From NCBI RefSeq assembly GCF_014205295.1, contig NZ_JACHNF010000001.1:1364001-1428000 (forward strand): a DNA stretch of 64,000 nucleotides, read 5' to 3'. The position numbers and the translations under genes are program-made. The notes beneath the pieces were generated by a model. That model was not told where the DNA came from, made no database searches, and was given only the letters and a program-made list of their open reading frames with translations. Numbering within the stretch: the first letter of the stretch is position 1; each line of letters starts with the position of its first letter. The DNA is from Kribbella solani. Its GTDB lineage: Bacteria; Actinomycetota; Actinomycetes; Propionibacteriales; Kribbellaceae. Positions 8,990 to 15,989 of this stretch are shown piece by piece.

Positions 8990-10183
8990 TCACCTCTCCC
9001 GGGTACTGAGGACGGCGAAGGCGACGATCGCGAGGGCGGTGAGCCCGGCCGGGATGAAGAAGACGTGCGGGAGACCGATCGCGGCCACGCCGAGGCCGCC
9101 GATCGCGCCGCCGATGGCCGAGCCGACCGGAATCGCGCTCAGGAACACCGCGGACGCGGTCCCGACGCCCTGCGGGTAGAGCCGCTGCGCGATCGTGACG
9201 CCCAGCGCGCCCACGCACGCCCACAGCCCGGCCGTCAGCGCCTGCCCGAGGAACAGCCCGGCGACCGACGTACTGAGCGCGTACGCGACGTTCCCGCTCA
9301 ACCCGAGCACCGCACCGACCGTCATCGCCCGCATCGCCCCGAACCGGTCGGCCAGCCGCGCCACCACAGGTAGGAGCATCAACTCGAGCAGCGGCTGAAT
9401 ACCGATCACCGCGCCACGCACCGAGTCGGACACCTGCAACTGCTCGGCCATGTAGATCGGCAGATAACCGAACTTGATCGTGTCGCCGGTCATCGCGAGT
9501 ACACACACCGCGGTGAAGACGAGCAGCGGCATCAGGTCGGTGAGTCGGCGTCGCGGATGACCCGCGTGCAGGGCAGCGTCGGTGTACCGGTCGACGCGCT
9601 GCCGGCCGAGTGGGAGCAGCTGCGCGAACATGCACACTGCGGTCGCGACCAGCAGCGGCCGCAGCCCGAACACCCCGCCGAACCAGCTGCCGAACACCGG
9701 CCCGAGAATCCAGCCGGTGGTGAACGTCATCCGAACGGTCGCGATCACGCGGTTCTCGGCGCGCGTCGGGTTCCGGCTGAGCTCGTCCCGGCAAGCGGCG
9801 AACAACAGTGCCATCGAACCACCGGCGACACTCAGCGCCAGCGTGCTGATCACGAACGGAATCCACACCGTGTGCGCGGCGGCCATCGCCAGCCAACCGA
9901 CACCGCCGACCAGCGAGCAGATCCGGAACCACAGCAGCCGGTCGCGGCTCCGGTCAGACCACCGGCCGATCAGGTACCCGGCGATCGGAGCGGCCAGGTT
10001 GGTCACGTAGTACAGCCCGGCTACCGGAAGCGGTGCGCCCAGGTCCCGTACGAGGAACAGGGTCAGCTGCGGCGTGGCCGACGAGACCCCGATGCCGGCC
10101 ACCAGCAGCGACAGGAACGCCGAACGGTAGAACCGCGACCGGAGGACGATGCCCAGCGCCGACTCGGACCGATCCAGCATCAC
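8990..10183 (-). CDS. MFS transporter, SET (sugar efflux)-like
   Basis: Integral membrane exporter of 397 aa with about twelve hydrophobic segments. The N-terminal pattern, a short basic head then AFLSLLVAGIGVSSATPQLTLFL, LYYVTNLAAPIAGYLIGRWSDR and later GWILGPVFGSWFGG, resembles the SetA/SetB sugar-efflux branch of the major facilitator superfamily. The substrate is not known. The start is GTG 10183 or ATG 10180; the latter overlaps the stop of the small upstream gene, suggesting coupling. It converges with hpnH and is probably unrelated to hopanoids. Confidence 0.75.
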   Translation of the reverse strand: MMLDRSESALGIVLRSRFYRSAFLSLLVAGIGVSSATPQLTLFLVRDLGAPLPVAGLYYVTNLAAPIAGYLIGRWSDRSRDRLLWFRICSLVGGVGWLAMAAAHTVWIPFVISTLALSVAGGSMALLFAACRDELSRNPTRAENRVIATVRMTFTTGWILGPVFGSWFGGVFGLRPLLVATAVCMFAQLLPLGRQRVDRYTDAALHAGHPRRRLTDLMPLLVFTAVCVLAMTGDTIKFGYLPIYMAEQLQVSDSVRGAVIGIQPLLELMLLPVVARLADRFGAMRAMTVGAVLGLSGNVAYALSTSVAGLFLGQALTAGLWACVGALGVTIAQRLYPQGVGTASAVFLSAIPVGSAIGGAIGGLGVAAIGLPHVFFIPAGLTALAIVAFAVLSTRER

Positions 10184-10389
10184 TCCAAGCCGCCGACGGC
10201 CAGCCGGACGGTCCGGTCGGCCAGGTCCGAGATGACGGAGTTGTCGAAGCCGAACAGGGCGGAGCGGGTCCGGTTCTCCAGCGGCGCGATCAGGTACCCG
10301 GGCAGGTCGTCGCGGATGCGCTCCGACATCCAGGAGCCGCCGAAGGAGCCACCCGCGTACGCCGTCCCCAGCTGAACTTGATTGCTCAC
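10180..10389 (-). CDS. Small hypothetical protein (69 aa) upstream of the MFS gene
   Basis: A 69-residue open frame starting at GTG 10389 and ending in a TGATG overlap with the transporter gene. I do not recognise the family. It has no membrane segment or signal peptide; there is a conserved-looking core DLPGYLIAPLENRTRSALFGFDNS. A real small gene is supported by the stop-start overlap and by the partial copy of its 5' end found again near 12402-12435. It may be only the C-terminal part of an older, longer gene. Confidence 0.45.
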   Translation of the reverse strand: MSNQVQLGTAYAGGSFGGSWMSERIRDDLPGYLIAPLENRTRSALFGFDNSVISDLADRTVRLAVGGLE

Positions 10390-10444
10390 CCGACTAGGGT
10401 CTCAGCAGGCACCTGTAACCAGTCCCGCCGACCGCCTCGTGGAC
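10354..10444. repeat. Direct repeat copy A flanking the HNH gene
   Basis: This stretch and 12402-12493 are imperfect direct repeats. From the shared CCCCAGCTGAAC to GTGGAC (79 positions, ungapped) I count 13 mismatches, about 84 percent identity; similarity extends about 12 bp further left with one gap. Copy A contains the start of the 69-aa gene on the minus strand and, on the plus strand, a decayed copy of the start of the DUF1089 gene: its ATG is AGG and a TAA stop follows three codons later. Confidence 0.8.
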
Positions 10445-10501
10445 TTCATCCTTATGTGATCCCACTCTGAGATTCCACTTGATCTTCTGGTTTTGGGTGG
10501 T

Positions 10502-12265
10502 TCAGATGGTTGCGAAGGATGGCGGGCCGGTTGCGGGTTCGGTGGGCGTGCGGTGGCCCCAGACGGCGAAGCGGACTGCAGCGGTGAGGGTTGCTTCGTC
10601 GGCGTTCCAGCGGCTGGTTCGTGGGATGGGCGGGTGCGTGTGGCCCCACGGGTTGGGTGCCGGGGGCGTGGCGGGGATGCCGTCAGGGCGATCGGGGCAG
10701 GCAGACGTGGTACCTGAAGGCAAGGGTGGAGGTGACAGCACCTTGTCGCGCTGGGTCAGCCGCTGGCCGGGACGACACGCGCCTGGTGGAGTGGCCCAGT
10801 TGGGGCGGGTGACGTTGGGTATGCCGTTGGTGATGGTCACGTGCCAGCGGCCGGCGTGGAGGTCTACGTGGTGGCGGCGGCAGAGCAACGCGAGGTTGTC
10901 GACCGTCGTCGCGCCACCGTCGAGCCAGGAGATCAGGTGATGGGCGTCGCACCTGAGTGGAGGGGCCGCGCAGACGACGCAGCCACGGTCGCGGGCGTTC
11001 AGGGCGCGGCGGATGGATTTGGTGACGAGACGTTCACGGCGGCCGACATCCAGCGGCTCTGAGTTGGAGCCCAGGACCAGTGGGATGACGTTCGCATCGC
11101 AGGCCAGGCGGCGGATGGTGGCGGCGGACAGTTCGTCGCCGTAGGCCGTCTGACCAGTGGCGTTCGCGGTGGCTGACCTGAGGTCGTCCAGGTCGATCGT
11201 CACGGTGATGTTCGCCTTGGCCCCGTACCCCGGCACTGGTGCACCAGGCGTACGTACGCCGGTGTCCTTGGCGCCCCAGGCGTTGGCGGTCGTGTCCCGG
11301 GCGTTGGCGGCGGTGTGCCAGGTTTTGGCGGTCGTGTCCCGGGCGTTGGCGTTGGTGTGCCAGGTTTTGGCGGTCGTGTCCCGGGCGTTGGTGGCGGTGT
11401 CCCAGGTGTTGGCGGCGACGGTCAGGGCGGTGCTGAGGGCGTCGGCCTGGCGCTTGTCGCGGGCGCGGGGATCGAGCTCGCCGTCGGCGGTCTTGTGCGG
11501 GCGGGCACCGGCGTGGATGACCGCACGCAGGAGTTCGGCGTTCTCGTTGGCGAGGTACCCCTTGAACTTGACGCCGTTATCGGCAGTCGTGAGGGTCAGG
11601 GACTCGCGGTCGTAGGCTCGCTGTTCCTCGGGCTCGGGCCCGTCGGAGTCGAGGAGGTTGCAGAGCTGTTTCGCCGCGGCGCGGAGCTCACCTGGAGCAA
11701 GATGGGCGGCGAGCAACACCAGCTGGTTCTCGGCGACATCGAGGTCTTCCACCGGGACCCGGGTCCGAACTCGTTCGAGCTCGGAGACGATCGCAGCCGC
11801 GTGGGCGGTCTGCATCGCCCGGAACGTGCCGTCGGAGTCGCCAACCTGGGTGCTGCCGCCTTCGGTCCCGTCGGAATCACCAACCTGCGTGCTGCCGCCT
11901 TCGATCCCGTCGGAATCACCAACCTGCGTGCTGCCGCCTTCGATCCCGTCGGAGTCGCCGGCTTGGGTGCTGCCGATCTCGATCCCGTCGGCGAGGGCGG
12001 CGTCTACGGCCGCGTACCTCGGCAATGCCCGCGCCAGCCGGACGTCTCGCCAGACCTCTGACCGGTCTCGGCGGTGCCGGAAGGCGAGCAGATCGACGGT
12101 GTCGCGCGCGCCGAGCTCCTGGGCGTAGCCCGTGTCCTCCATCCGCGCGACGACCTGCAAACGCAGTCCTTGCAGCCGGATGATCTCGGCGTCCAGCTCG
12201 TCGAGCACGGGCAGGAGCTCATGGTTGCCCAACGCAACAACCGAGCGCCCACCGAGAACATCCAT
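10502..12265 (-). CDS. DUF222/HNH endonuclease (13E12 repeat family)
   Basis: A 587-aa protein with an N-terminal DUF222 region (ELDAEIIRLQGLRLQVVARM, later VRLARALPRYAAVDAAL) and a C-terminal HNH nuclease domain with Cys-x2-Cys and His residues: RGCVVCAAPPLRCDAHHLI, then GGATTVDNLALLCRRHHVDLHAGRW. These proteins are common, often multicopy, in actinobacteria and resemble the REP13E12 family. Two internal tandem repeats enlarge the middle: four 39-bp units at 11831-11986 (13 residues with the core GSTQVGDSDG) and three 42-bp units at 11289-11414 (14 residues, KTWHT/NARDTTA). The start is ATG 12265; TATAGT sits 7 nt upstream, so the transcript may be leaderless. Upstream DNA is unusually AT-rich. 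Confidence 0.88.
   Translation of the reverse strand: MDVLGGRSVVALGNHELLPVLDELDAEIIRLQGLRLQVVARMEDTGYAQELGARDTVDLLAFRHRRDRSEVWRDVRLARALPRYAAVDAALADGIEIGSTQAGDSDGIEGGSTQVGDSDGIEGGSTQVGDSDGTEGGSTQVGDSDGTFRAMQTAHAAAIVSELERVRTRVPVEDLDVAENQLVLLAAHLAPGELRAAAKQLCNLLDSDGPEPEEQRAYDRESLTLTTADNGVKFKGYLANENAELLRAVIHAGARPHKTADGELDPRARDKRQADALSTALTVAANTWDTATNARDTTAKTWHTNANARDTTAKTWHTAANARDTTANAWGAKDTGVRTPGAPVPGYGAKANITVTIDLDDLRSATANATGQTAYGDELSAATIRRLACDANVIPLVLGSNSEPLDVGRRERLVTKSIRRALNARDRGCVVCAAPPLRCDAHHLISWLDGGATTVDNLALLCRRHHVDLHAGRWHVTITNGIPNVTRPNWATPPGACRPGQRLTQRDKVLSPPPLPSGTTSACPDRPDGIPATPPAPNPWGHTHPPIPRTSRWNADEATLTAAVRFAVWGHRTPTEPATGPPSFATI
11289..11414. repeat. Three 42-bp tandem repeats inside the HNH gene
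   Basis: Three adjacent 42-bp units (starts 11289, 11331, 11373) differing at a few positions; the reading frame is kept, giving a Thr/Ala/Asn-rich 14-residue repeat just N-terminal to the HNH domain. Confidence 0.85.
11831..11986. repeat. Four 39-bp tandem repeats inside the HNH gene
   Basis: Four adjacent 39-bp units (starts 11831, 11870, 11909, 11948). The middle two are identical; the outer ones differ at several positions. They encode 13-residue Gly/Ser/Asp-rich repeats in the N-terminal third of the protein. Confidence 0.88.
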
Positions 12266-12401
12266 GCCGATAACTATACCCTCCGGCTCGGACAGTTCTT
12301 CGCGAAATCCCCTTATTTTTCAGGAGATTTCGCTAATCAAACTACCGCCACCTCCGCCGATTCATCCACTCGTACTCCACCACCCGTCAGCTACCCGGCA
12401 T

Positions 12402-12493
12402 CGCGTGCGACCGCCCCCAGCTGAACCTCATCACTGACCCAACTAGGGTCTCAGCATGTACCTGCAACCACTGCCGCCGATTGCCTCGTGGAC
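12402..12493. repeat. Direct repeat copy B flanking the HNH gene
   Basis: Partner of 10354-10444. This copy holds the intact start region of the DUF1089 gene (promoter and first 13 codons) and a decayed copy of the minus-strand start of the 69-aa gene. Together the two copies bracket the HNH gene plus its AT-rich leader. Confidence 0.8.
12441..12456 (+). promoter_or_regulatory. Leaderless-type promoter for the DUF1089 gene
   Basis: TAGGGT at 12444-12449 matches the TANNNT -10 pattern and ends 6 nt before the ATG at 12456, the spacing of actinobacterial leaderless genes; no Shine-Dalgarno sequence is present. The same hexamer survives in copy A (10394-10399), where the start codon is lost. 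Confidence 0.5.
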
Positions 12494-13025
12494 ACACACG
12501 GGACTGCGTACGGGCTTCGAGGTGCTGTTCTCCGCCGGCACCGCGCTGCACGGTCACACCTCGGCACGGGAGGGCGGCTCGGCTTGGTATGTCGGGTATC
12601 AGGTCGACGTCGACAGCGGGTGGCGGACACAGTCGGTGCACGCGGTGAACAGGACAGCGGCAGGCGAACACACAGTCGCACTCGCCCGTACGCCGGACGC
12701 CCACTGGATCGTGGACGGTCTGCATCGCCCAGATCTGGGTGGGTGTGAAGACGTCGACTTCGAGTCGTCGGCGGTTACCAACACGCTTCCGATCCACCGG
12801 ATCTCGTTCACTGCCGGCACACCGGTCGAGGTGCCGGCTGCCTTCGTCCAGGCGAACGATCTGAGCGTCGTCCGGATTGAGCAGCGCTACACGCTTGTCA
12901 GCTCGGAGCCGGGGCGGTACGTGTTCCAGTACGAGTCCACGTCGTTCGACTTCGAGTGCCGATTGACGTTTGACGGGGCGGGGTTGGTGCTGGACTACCC
13001 GGGGATCGCGGTGCGGGACAGGTGA
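12456..13025 (+). CDS. DUF1089 / putative glycolipid-binding protein
   Basis: A 189-aa soluble protein. The order of segments, YQVDVDSGWRTQSV, then WIVDGLHRPDLGGCEDVDF, TNTLPIHRI, and the terminal RIEQRYTLV plus GLVLDYPGI, matches the DUF1089 family (putative glycolipid-binding, PF06475). No molecular function is established that I can state. ATG 12456 is chosen because a -10 hexamer lies just before it. The gene is the intact downstream partner of the HNH insertion and converges with crcB. Confidence 0.75.
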   Translation: MYLQPLPPIASWTHTGLRTGFEVLFSAGTALHGHTSAREGGSAWYVGYQVDVDSGWRTQSVHAVNRTAAGEHTVALARTPDAHWIVDGLHRPDLGGCEDVDFESSAVTNTLPIHRISFTAGTPVEVPAAFVQANDLSVVRIEQRYTLVSSEPGRYVFQYESTSFDFECRLTFDGAGLVLDYPGIAVRDR

Positions 13026-13031
13026 GCGGCC

Positions 13032-13397
13032 TCAGAGGGACTGGCTGACCGCGGTGCCGAGGAAGACGCTGCCCAGGCCGGCGACGATGCTGGCGGTGAC
13101 GTTGGCGACGGCGAGGAAGCGGGCGCGGTCCTCGAAGAGGCGGATGGTTTCGTAGGAGAACGTCGAGTACGTGGTGAGAGCGCCGCAGAAGCCGGTGCCG
13201 GCGAAGAACTGGATGCTGTCGGGGAAGAGCGACGACGCGCCGGTGAGGAAGCCGAGGATGAACGAGCCGATCACGTTCACGCTGAACGTACCCCAGGGGA
13301 ACAGCGAGTCGTGGCGGGCCTGGACGGCGCGGTCGGCGACGTAGCGGAGTGGCGCGCCGATCAGGCCACCAGCGATCACCAGCAACAGCCGGCTCAT
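13032..13397 (-). CDS. crcB: CrcB/Fluc fluoride ion channel subunit
   Basis: A 121-aa four-helix membrane protein with Fluc signatures: GGLIGAPLRYVADR, GTFSVNVIGSFILGFL, then GFCGALTTYSTFSYE. Fluc channels export fluoride and work as dimers. In many Gram-positive bacteria two adjacent genes encode the partners, as here. Start ATG 13397 overlaps the stop of the other crcB by 4 bp. It lies downstream of a fluoride riboswitch, which supports the function. Confidence 0.93.
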   Translation of the reverse strand: MSRLLLVIAGGLIGAPLRYVADRAVQARHDSLFPWGTFSVNVIGSFILGFLTGASSLFPDSIQFFAGTGFCGALTTYSTFSYETIRLFEDRARFLAVANVTASIVAGLGSVFLGTAVSQSL

Positions 13398-13894
13398 CGC
13401 GACCTCCAGGTGACGAGCGCGCGCGTGGCCGTCACGGTCGTCCACACCGCAAGCAGCGCGCCCACGATGGTCGCGGCCAGATAGAGCAGCGCGGTACCGG
13501 CGTACCCGCCGCTGATCAGCTTCTGGATGTCGACCGCGTACGTCGAGAACGTGGTGAACCCGCCGAGCACGCCCGTACCGAGAAACGGGCGGAGGAAGCG
13601 CTGCTGGGTGAGGACGTCGGTCACCACCACCATCAGAATCCCGATCAGCCCGCACCCGGCGATGTTGATCAGCAGCGTGTTGACCGGGAAACCGCCCGAA
13701 GGCGTCGGCCAGGCGAGTCCGATCAGGTACCGCGCTGACGCGCCGAGCGCGCCGCCGACGGCGATCGCGGTCAGGATCGCCGGATCGTGGGCCCGCCGGT
13801 CGCGGCCGTCGATCCGCAGGTCGACGTCGGGGTCGACCGGGCCTCTGGGCAGCGGCTCGGCATGCTGATGCTGCTCGCCGGGATGGTGCTCCAC
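13394..13894 (-). CDS. crcB: CrcB/Fluc fluoride channel subunit with His-rich N-terminal tail
   Basis: A 166-aa partner subunit: GGALGASARYLIGLAW, GGFPVNTLLINIAGCGLIGIL and GTGVLGGFTTFSTYAVD are the family motifs. Unlike the second subunit it starts with about 40 extra soluble residues rich in His, Glu and Pro (MEHHPGEQHQHAEPLPRG). Start GTG 13894 follows AGGAGG at a good distance. First gene of the pair, directly controlled by the upstream riboswitch and SD-masking hairpin. The tail might bind metal or be dispensable; nothing in sequence decides. Confidence 0.92.
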   Translation of the reverse strand: MEHHPGEQHQHAEPLPRGPVDPDVDLRIDGRDRRAHDPAILTAIAVGGALGASARYLIGLAWPTPSGGFPVNTLLINIAGCGLIGILMVVVTDVLTQQRFLRPFLGTGVLGGFTTFSTYAVDIQKLISGGYAGTALLYLAATIVGALLAVWTTVTATRALVTWRSR

Positions 13895-13902
13895 ACAGTC
13901 CT

Positions 13903-13953
13903 CCTACCTGGAAACGACCTCGCGGCACGACGCCGCGAGGTTCCTCAGGTAGG
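13903..13953 (-). promoter_or_regulatory. Expression-platform hairpin masking the crcB ribosome-binding site
   Basis: Read on the minus strand, CCTACCT at the 3' edge of the aptamer can pair with AGGTAGG just before and overlapping the AGGAGG site of crcB. The stem continues with GGAA/TTCC and a 9-bp core CCTCGCGGC/GCCGCGAGG (13918-13926 with 13932-13940) around a 5-nt loop. Because CCTACC also belongs to the aptamer, the two folds exclude each other: fluoride binding would free the ribosome-binding site. The switching model is inference from pairing. Confidence 0.65.
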
Positions 13954-14006
13954 GACTGTTGGCCGCCGGAGCGACGGTTCGGTCCGGCGAGCCCCACCAC
14001 CGGTCA
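13949..14006 (-). promoter_or_regulatory. Fluoride riboswitch (crcB motif)
   Basis: Minus-strand RNA upstream of the two crcB genes with the conserved layout of the class: a 5' stem-loop CCGGTGGTGGGGCTCGCCGG, then AACCG, a GC stem, and the 3' segment CCAACAGTCCCTACC, comparable to the consensus GCUGAUGACUCCUAC. Position, gene context and motif order all agree. Boundaries are approximate. Confidence 0.8.
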
Positions 14007-14022
14007 AACTCCACCCAGAATA

Positions 14023-14961
14023 TCAGGCGCCGTTCAGCGGGTCCGCCTTCGGCGCGATCCGGAAGTACTGCGGGTCGGAGAACGTCAGCGGTACCTTGCC
14101 GAGGCTCTTGATCACGGTGTTCGTACCGTTGGCGTGACTCACGGCGTACAGGTAACCGGACTTGGTGTCCCGGTCGATGCCGAGCAGGAGCGTACCGTTC
14201 GTACCGCACTTGGTGGCGATCAGCTGTTCGAAGCCCTGCCAGGTCGAGCCACGGACCACCCGGCTGCTCGGGACGGCGTTGTACTTGGTGGGCCAGGTCA
14301 CCGTGACCAGAGCGCCCGTGCGGGTGTTGGCGAGGAACGTCTCCGCCGTCGCCGTCCGGCTGATCAGCGCGATCCCCTTGACCGTCGTCAGGCCGCCGAC
14401 TCCGCCGGTGGCTCGCCAGCTGGTGCCTTCGGCGATCCAGCGCAGCGTCGTCCCGTCGGTCCGCTGCCCGTACAGCAGCGTACGAGCCGGGTCGCCGGCG
14501 TTGGCCGGGCGGAGGATCGACTGCTCGATCCACCGGTAGTTGCCCCAGCCGCCGCCGACCCGCAGGTTGTTGTGCGGGTAGTGCGGATCGAGCTGGCTCT
14601 GCCCGTCGACGACGTACGAGCTCGCGTACAACGCGCCGCCGATCACGGTCAGACCGGACCGTGCTTCCCCCGAACCGAGCGGCGTACCGACGACCGTGCT
14701 GCTGTGCTGGACCTGCTTCGGCCCGAACACCCCGGCGGTGCCGCGGACCCCGCCGACGGTGATCGGCGAGGTCGCGTTGATGGTCCGGCTGGTGGCCGCG
14801 CCGTTCGCGGTCACCGACCCGAGCCGCAGCGAGCACGCGGCCGCCGTGCCGGCCGCACCGGATTGGGTGGATGTGCTTGCCTGCGCGGACTGGCCGGCCG
14901 CCGCCCCCAGTGCCAGCGCGAGTACCCCTGCCGAAGCCAGACTTGCCGTCTTCCGAAACAT
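14023..14961 (-). CDS. Secreted protein of unknown function
   Basis: A 312-aa exported protein. ATG 14961 follows GGGGAGGA with good spacing and gives a clean signal peptide (MFRKTASLASAGVLALAL..., cleavage near AQAS at about residue 29). The mature part is rich in Thr, Gly and aromatic residues with repeated short segments such as GNYRWIEQSILRPANAG, DGTTLRWIAEGTSWRATG and WQGFEQLIATKCGTNGTLLLG, suggestive of a beta-propeller or tachylectin-like repeat fold. I do not recognise the family. The fluoride riboswitch lies between it and crcB. Confidence 0.7.
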   Translation of the reverse strand: MFRKTASLASAGVLALALGAAAGQSAQASTSTQSGAAGTAAACSLRLGSVTANGAATSRTINATSPITVGGVRGTAGVFGPKQVQHSSTVVGTPLGSGEARSGLTVIGGALYASSYVVDGQSQLDPHYPHNNLRVGGGWGNYRWIEQSILRPANAGDPARTLLYGQRTDGTTLRWIAEGTSWRATGGVGGLTTVKGIALISRTATAETFLANTRTGALVTVTWPTKYNAVPSSRVVRGSTWQGFEQLIATKCGTNGTLLLGIDRDTKSGYLYAVSHANGTNTVIKSLGKVPLTFSDPQYFRIAPKADPLNGA

Positions 14962-15091
14962 CTGGATCGTCCTCCCCTGATCCGGAGGCGTCGTCGCCTC
15001 CGTAGTACCGCCTTGGATTCCGGGCCGCACCGGAAAGTTCAGCGGTCGCCAGGTGGAAGTCGATAACTATTCAGCATCGTGCCGACGGCGC

Positions 15092-15898
15092 TCAGCGCAG
15101 GCTGGCGAACACGTCGTCGAGGGGCCGGCCGGGAGTGCGGCCGTGCTCCACGTACCACTCGCGGCCGAGCATCCGGCGGAACAGCCACGGCGGCAGTTTG
15201 AGCAGCAGCCCGAGCGTACGGGCGTCGTCGTCGGAGCTGGCCTGACTGGCATGCGCGGCGAACGACTGGCGTTTCTGGTCCGTGTACGCGCGCACGTCGA
15301 CCCGGTGCGTGATCGCCGCCGCGGGGGCGTACGCGTCGTCGTACGCGGATGCCTTGACCGCCGGCAGGATGCCCGGGATGGCTTCGACGATCCGGATCAG
15401 GCGGCGGATCAGCCGCCGGTCGATTGTTGCCTCCAGCACCAACCGGGTCCCGGCCTGTTCGGCGGCGTACTTGCCGGCCGTGTACACCTGCCGGTGGTCC
15501 GGATGCCCGTACCCGCCGGCCGGGTCGTAGATCGTCAGCGCGTCGGCCTGCTCCGCGCGCAGCAGCTCGATCAGCGGCGCGGCGGCCGCCTCGACCGGGA
15601 GCGTACTGAACCCGCCCTCGGCGGCCGGCCCCGCCGAACCGGAGTCCTTGAAACCGAAACGAACCACCCGCGCGCAGCCGAGCGCCGCGGCCGACCGGTC
15701 AAGTTCCGTCCGTCGATGCGCCGCCAGCTGTCCGGAATCCCGGTACGAAGCGGCCGCCGCGCCGGCCTCGCCGTCGGTGGCGACGGCGAGCACGACCCGG
15801 TGCCCTTCGGCGGCCAGCCGGGCCAGCGTGCCGCCCATCAGCAGCGCTTCGTCATCCGGGTGCGCGTGAAACGCAATCAAGGTGAATGGGCCCGTCAT
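15092..15898 (-). CDS. PIG-L/LmbE-family deacetylase
   Basis: A 268-aa zinc-dependent N-acetyl-sugar deacetylase-like protein. The metal motif AHPDDE is at residues 11-16 and the second metal ligands are in GYGHPDHRQVYTAG. Family members deacetylate N-acetylglucosaminyl lipids or conjugates, as in mycothiol synthesis; the exact substrate cannot be read. Start ATG 15898 is directly after a 17-bp palindrome. It is divergent from a flippase-like protein and a glycosyltransferase, hinting at glycan or glycolipid work. Confidence 0.85.
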   Translation of the reverse strand: MTGPFTLIAFHAHPDDEALLMGGTLARLAAEGHRVVLAVATDGEAGAAAASYRDSGQLAAHRRTELDRSAAALGCARVVRFGFKDSGSAGPAAEGGFSTLPVEAAAAPLIELLRAEQADALTIYDPAGGYGHPDHRQVYTAGKYAAEQAGTRLVLEATIDRRLIRRLIRIVEAIPGILPAVKASAYDDAYAPAAAITHRVDVRAYTDQKRQSFAAHASQASSDDDARTLGLLLKLPPWLFRRMLGREWYVEHGRTPGRPLDDVFASLR

Positions 15899-15902
15899 GG
15901 CC

Positions 15903-15919
15903 CGAGCATGCCATGCTCG
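15903..15919. promoter_or_regulatory. 17-bp perfect palindrome in the divergent intergenic region
   Basis: CGAGCATG-C-CATGCTCG, 8-bp arms around one base, 5 bp upstream of the PIG-L start. It could be an operator or an RNA hairpin at the 5' end of that mRNA. Confidence 0.4.
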
Positions 15920-15946
15920 AAGCAGCTGAACGAACCGCCCGAAGTT

Positions 15947-15965
15947 CCTCTCAGGACCCTCTCAG
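15947..15965 (+). promoter_or_regulatory. Tandem CCTCTCAG repeat, candidate response-regulator site
   Basis: CCTCTCAG occurs at 15947-15954 and again at 15958-15965, an 11-bp period. OmpR/PhoB-type regulators usually bind such same-face direct repeats, and one is encoded further down this run of genes (18831). A TACAGG hexamer follows at 15975 before the ATG at 15990. Binding is inferred only. Confidence 0.4.
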
Positions 15966-15989
15966 CATCCGGGCTACAGGCTGGTACCG

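Noticed and set aside
10354..12493. Classical insertion sequence or prophage
   Set aside because: No transposase, integrase or terminal inverted repeats; only an HNH gene between long direct repeats.
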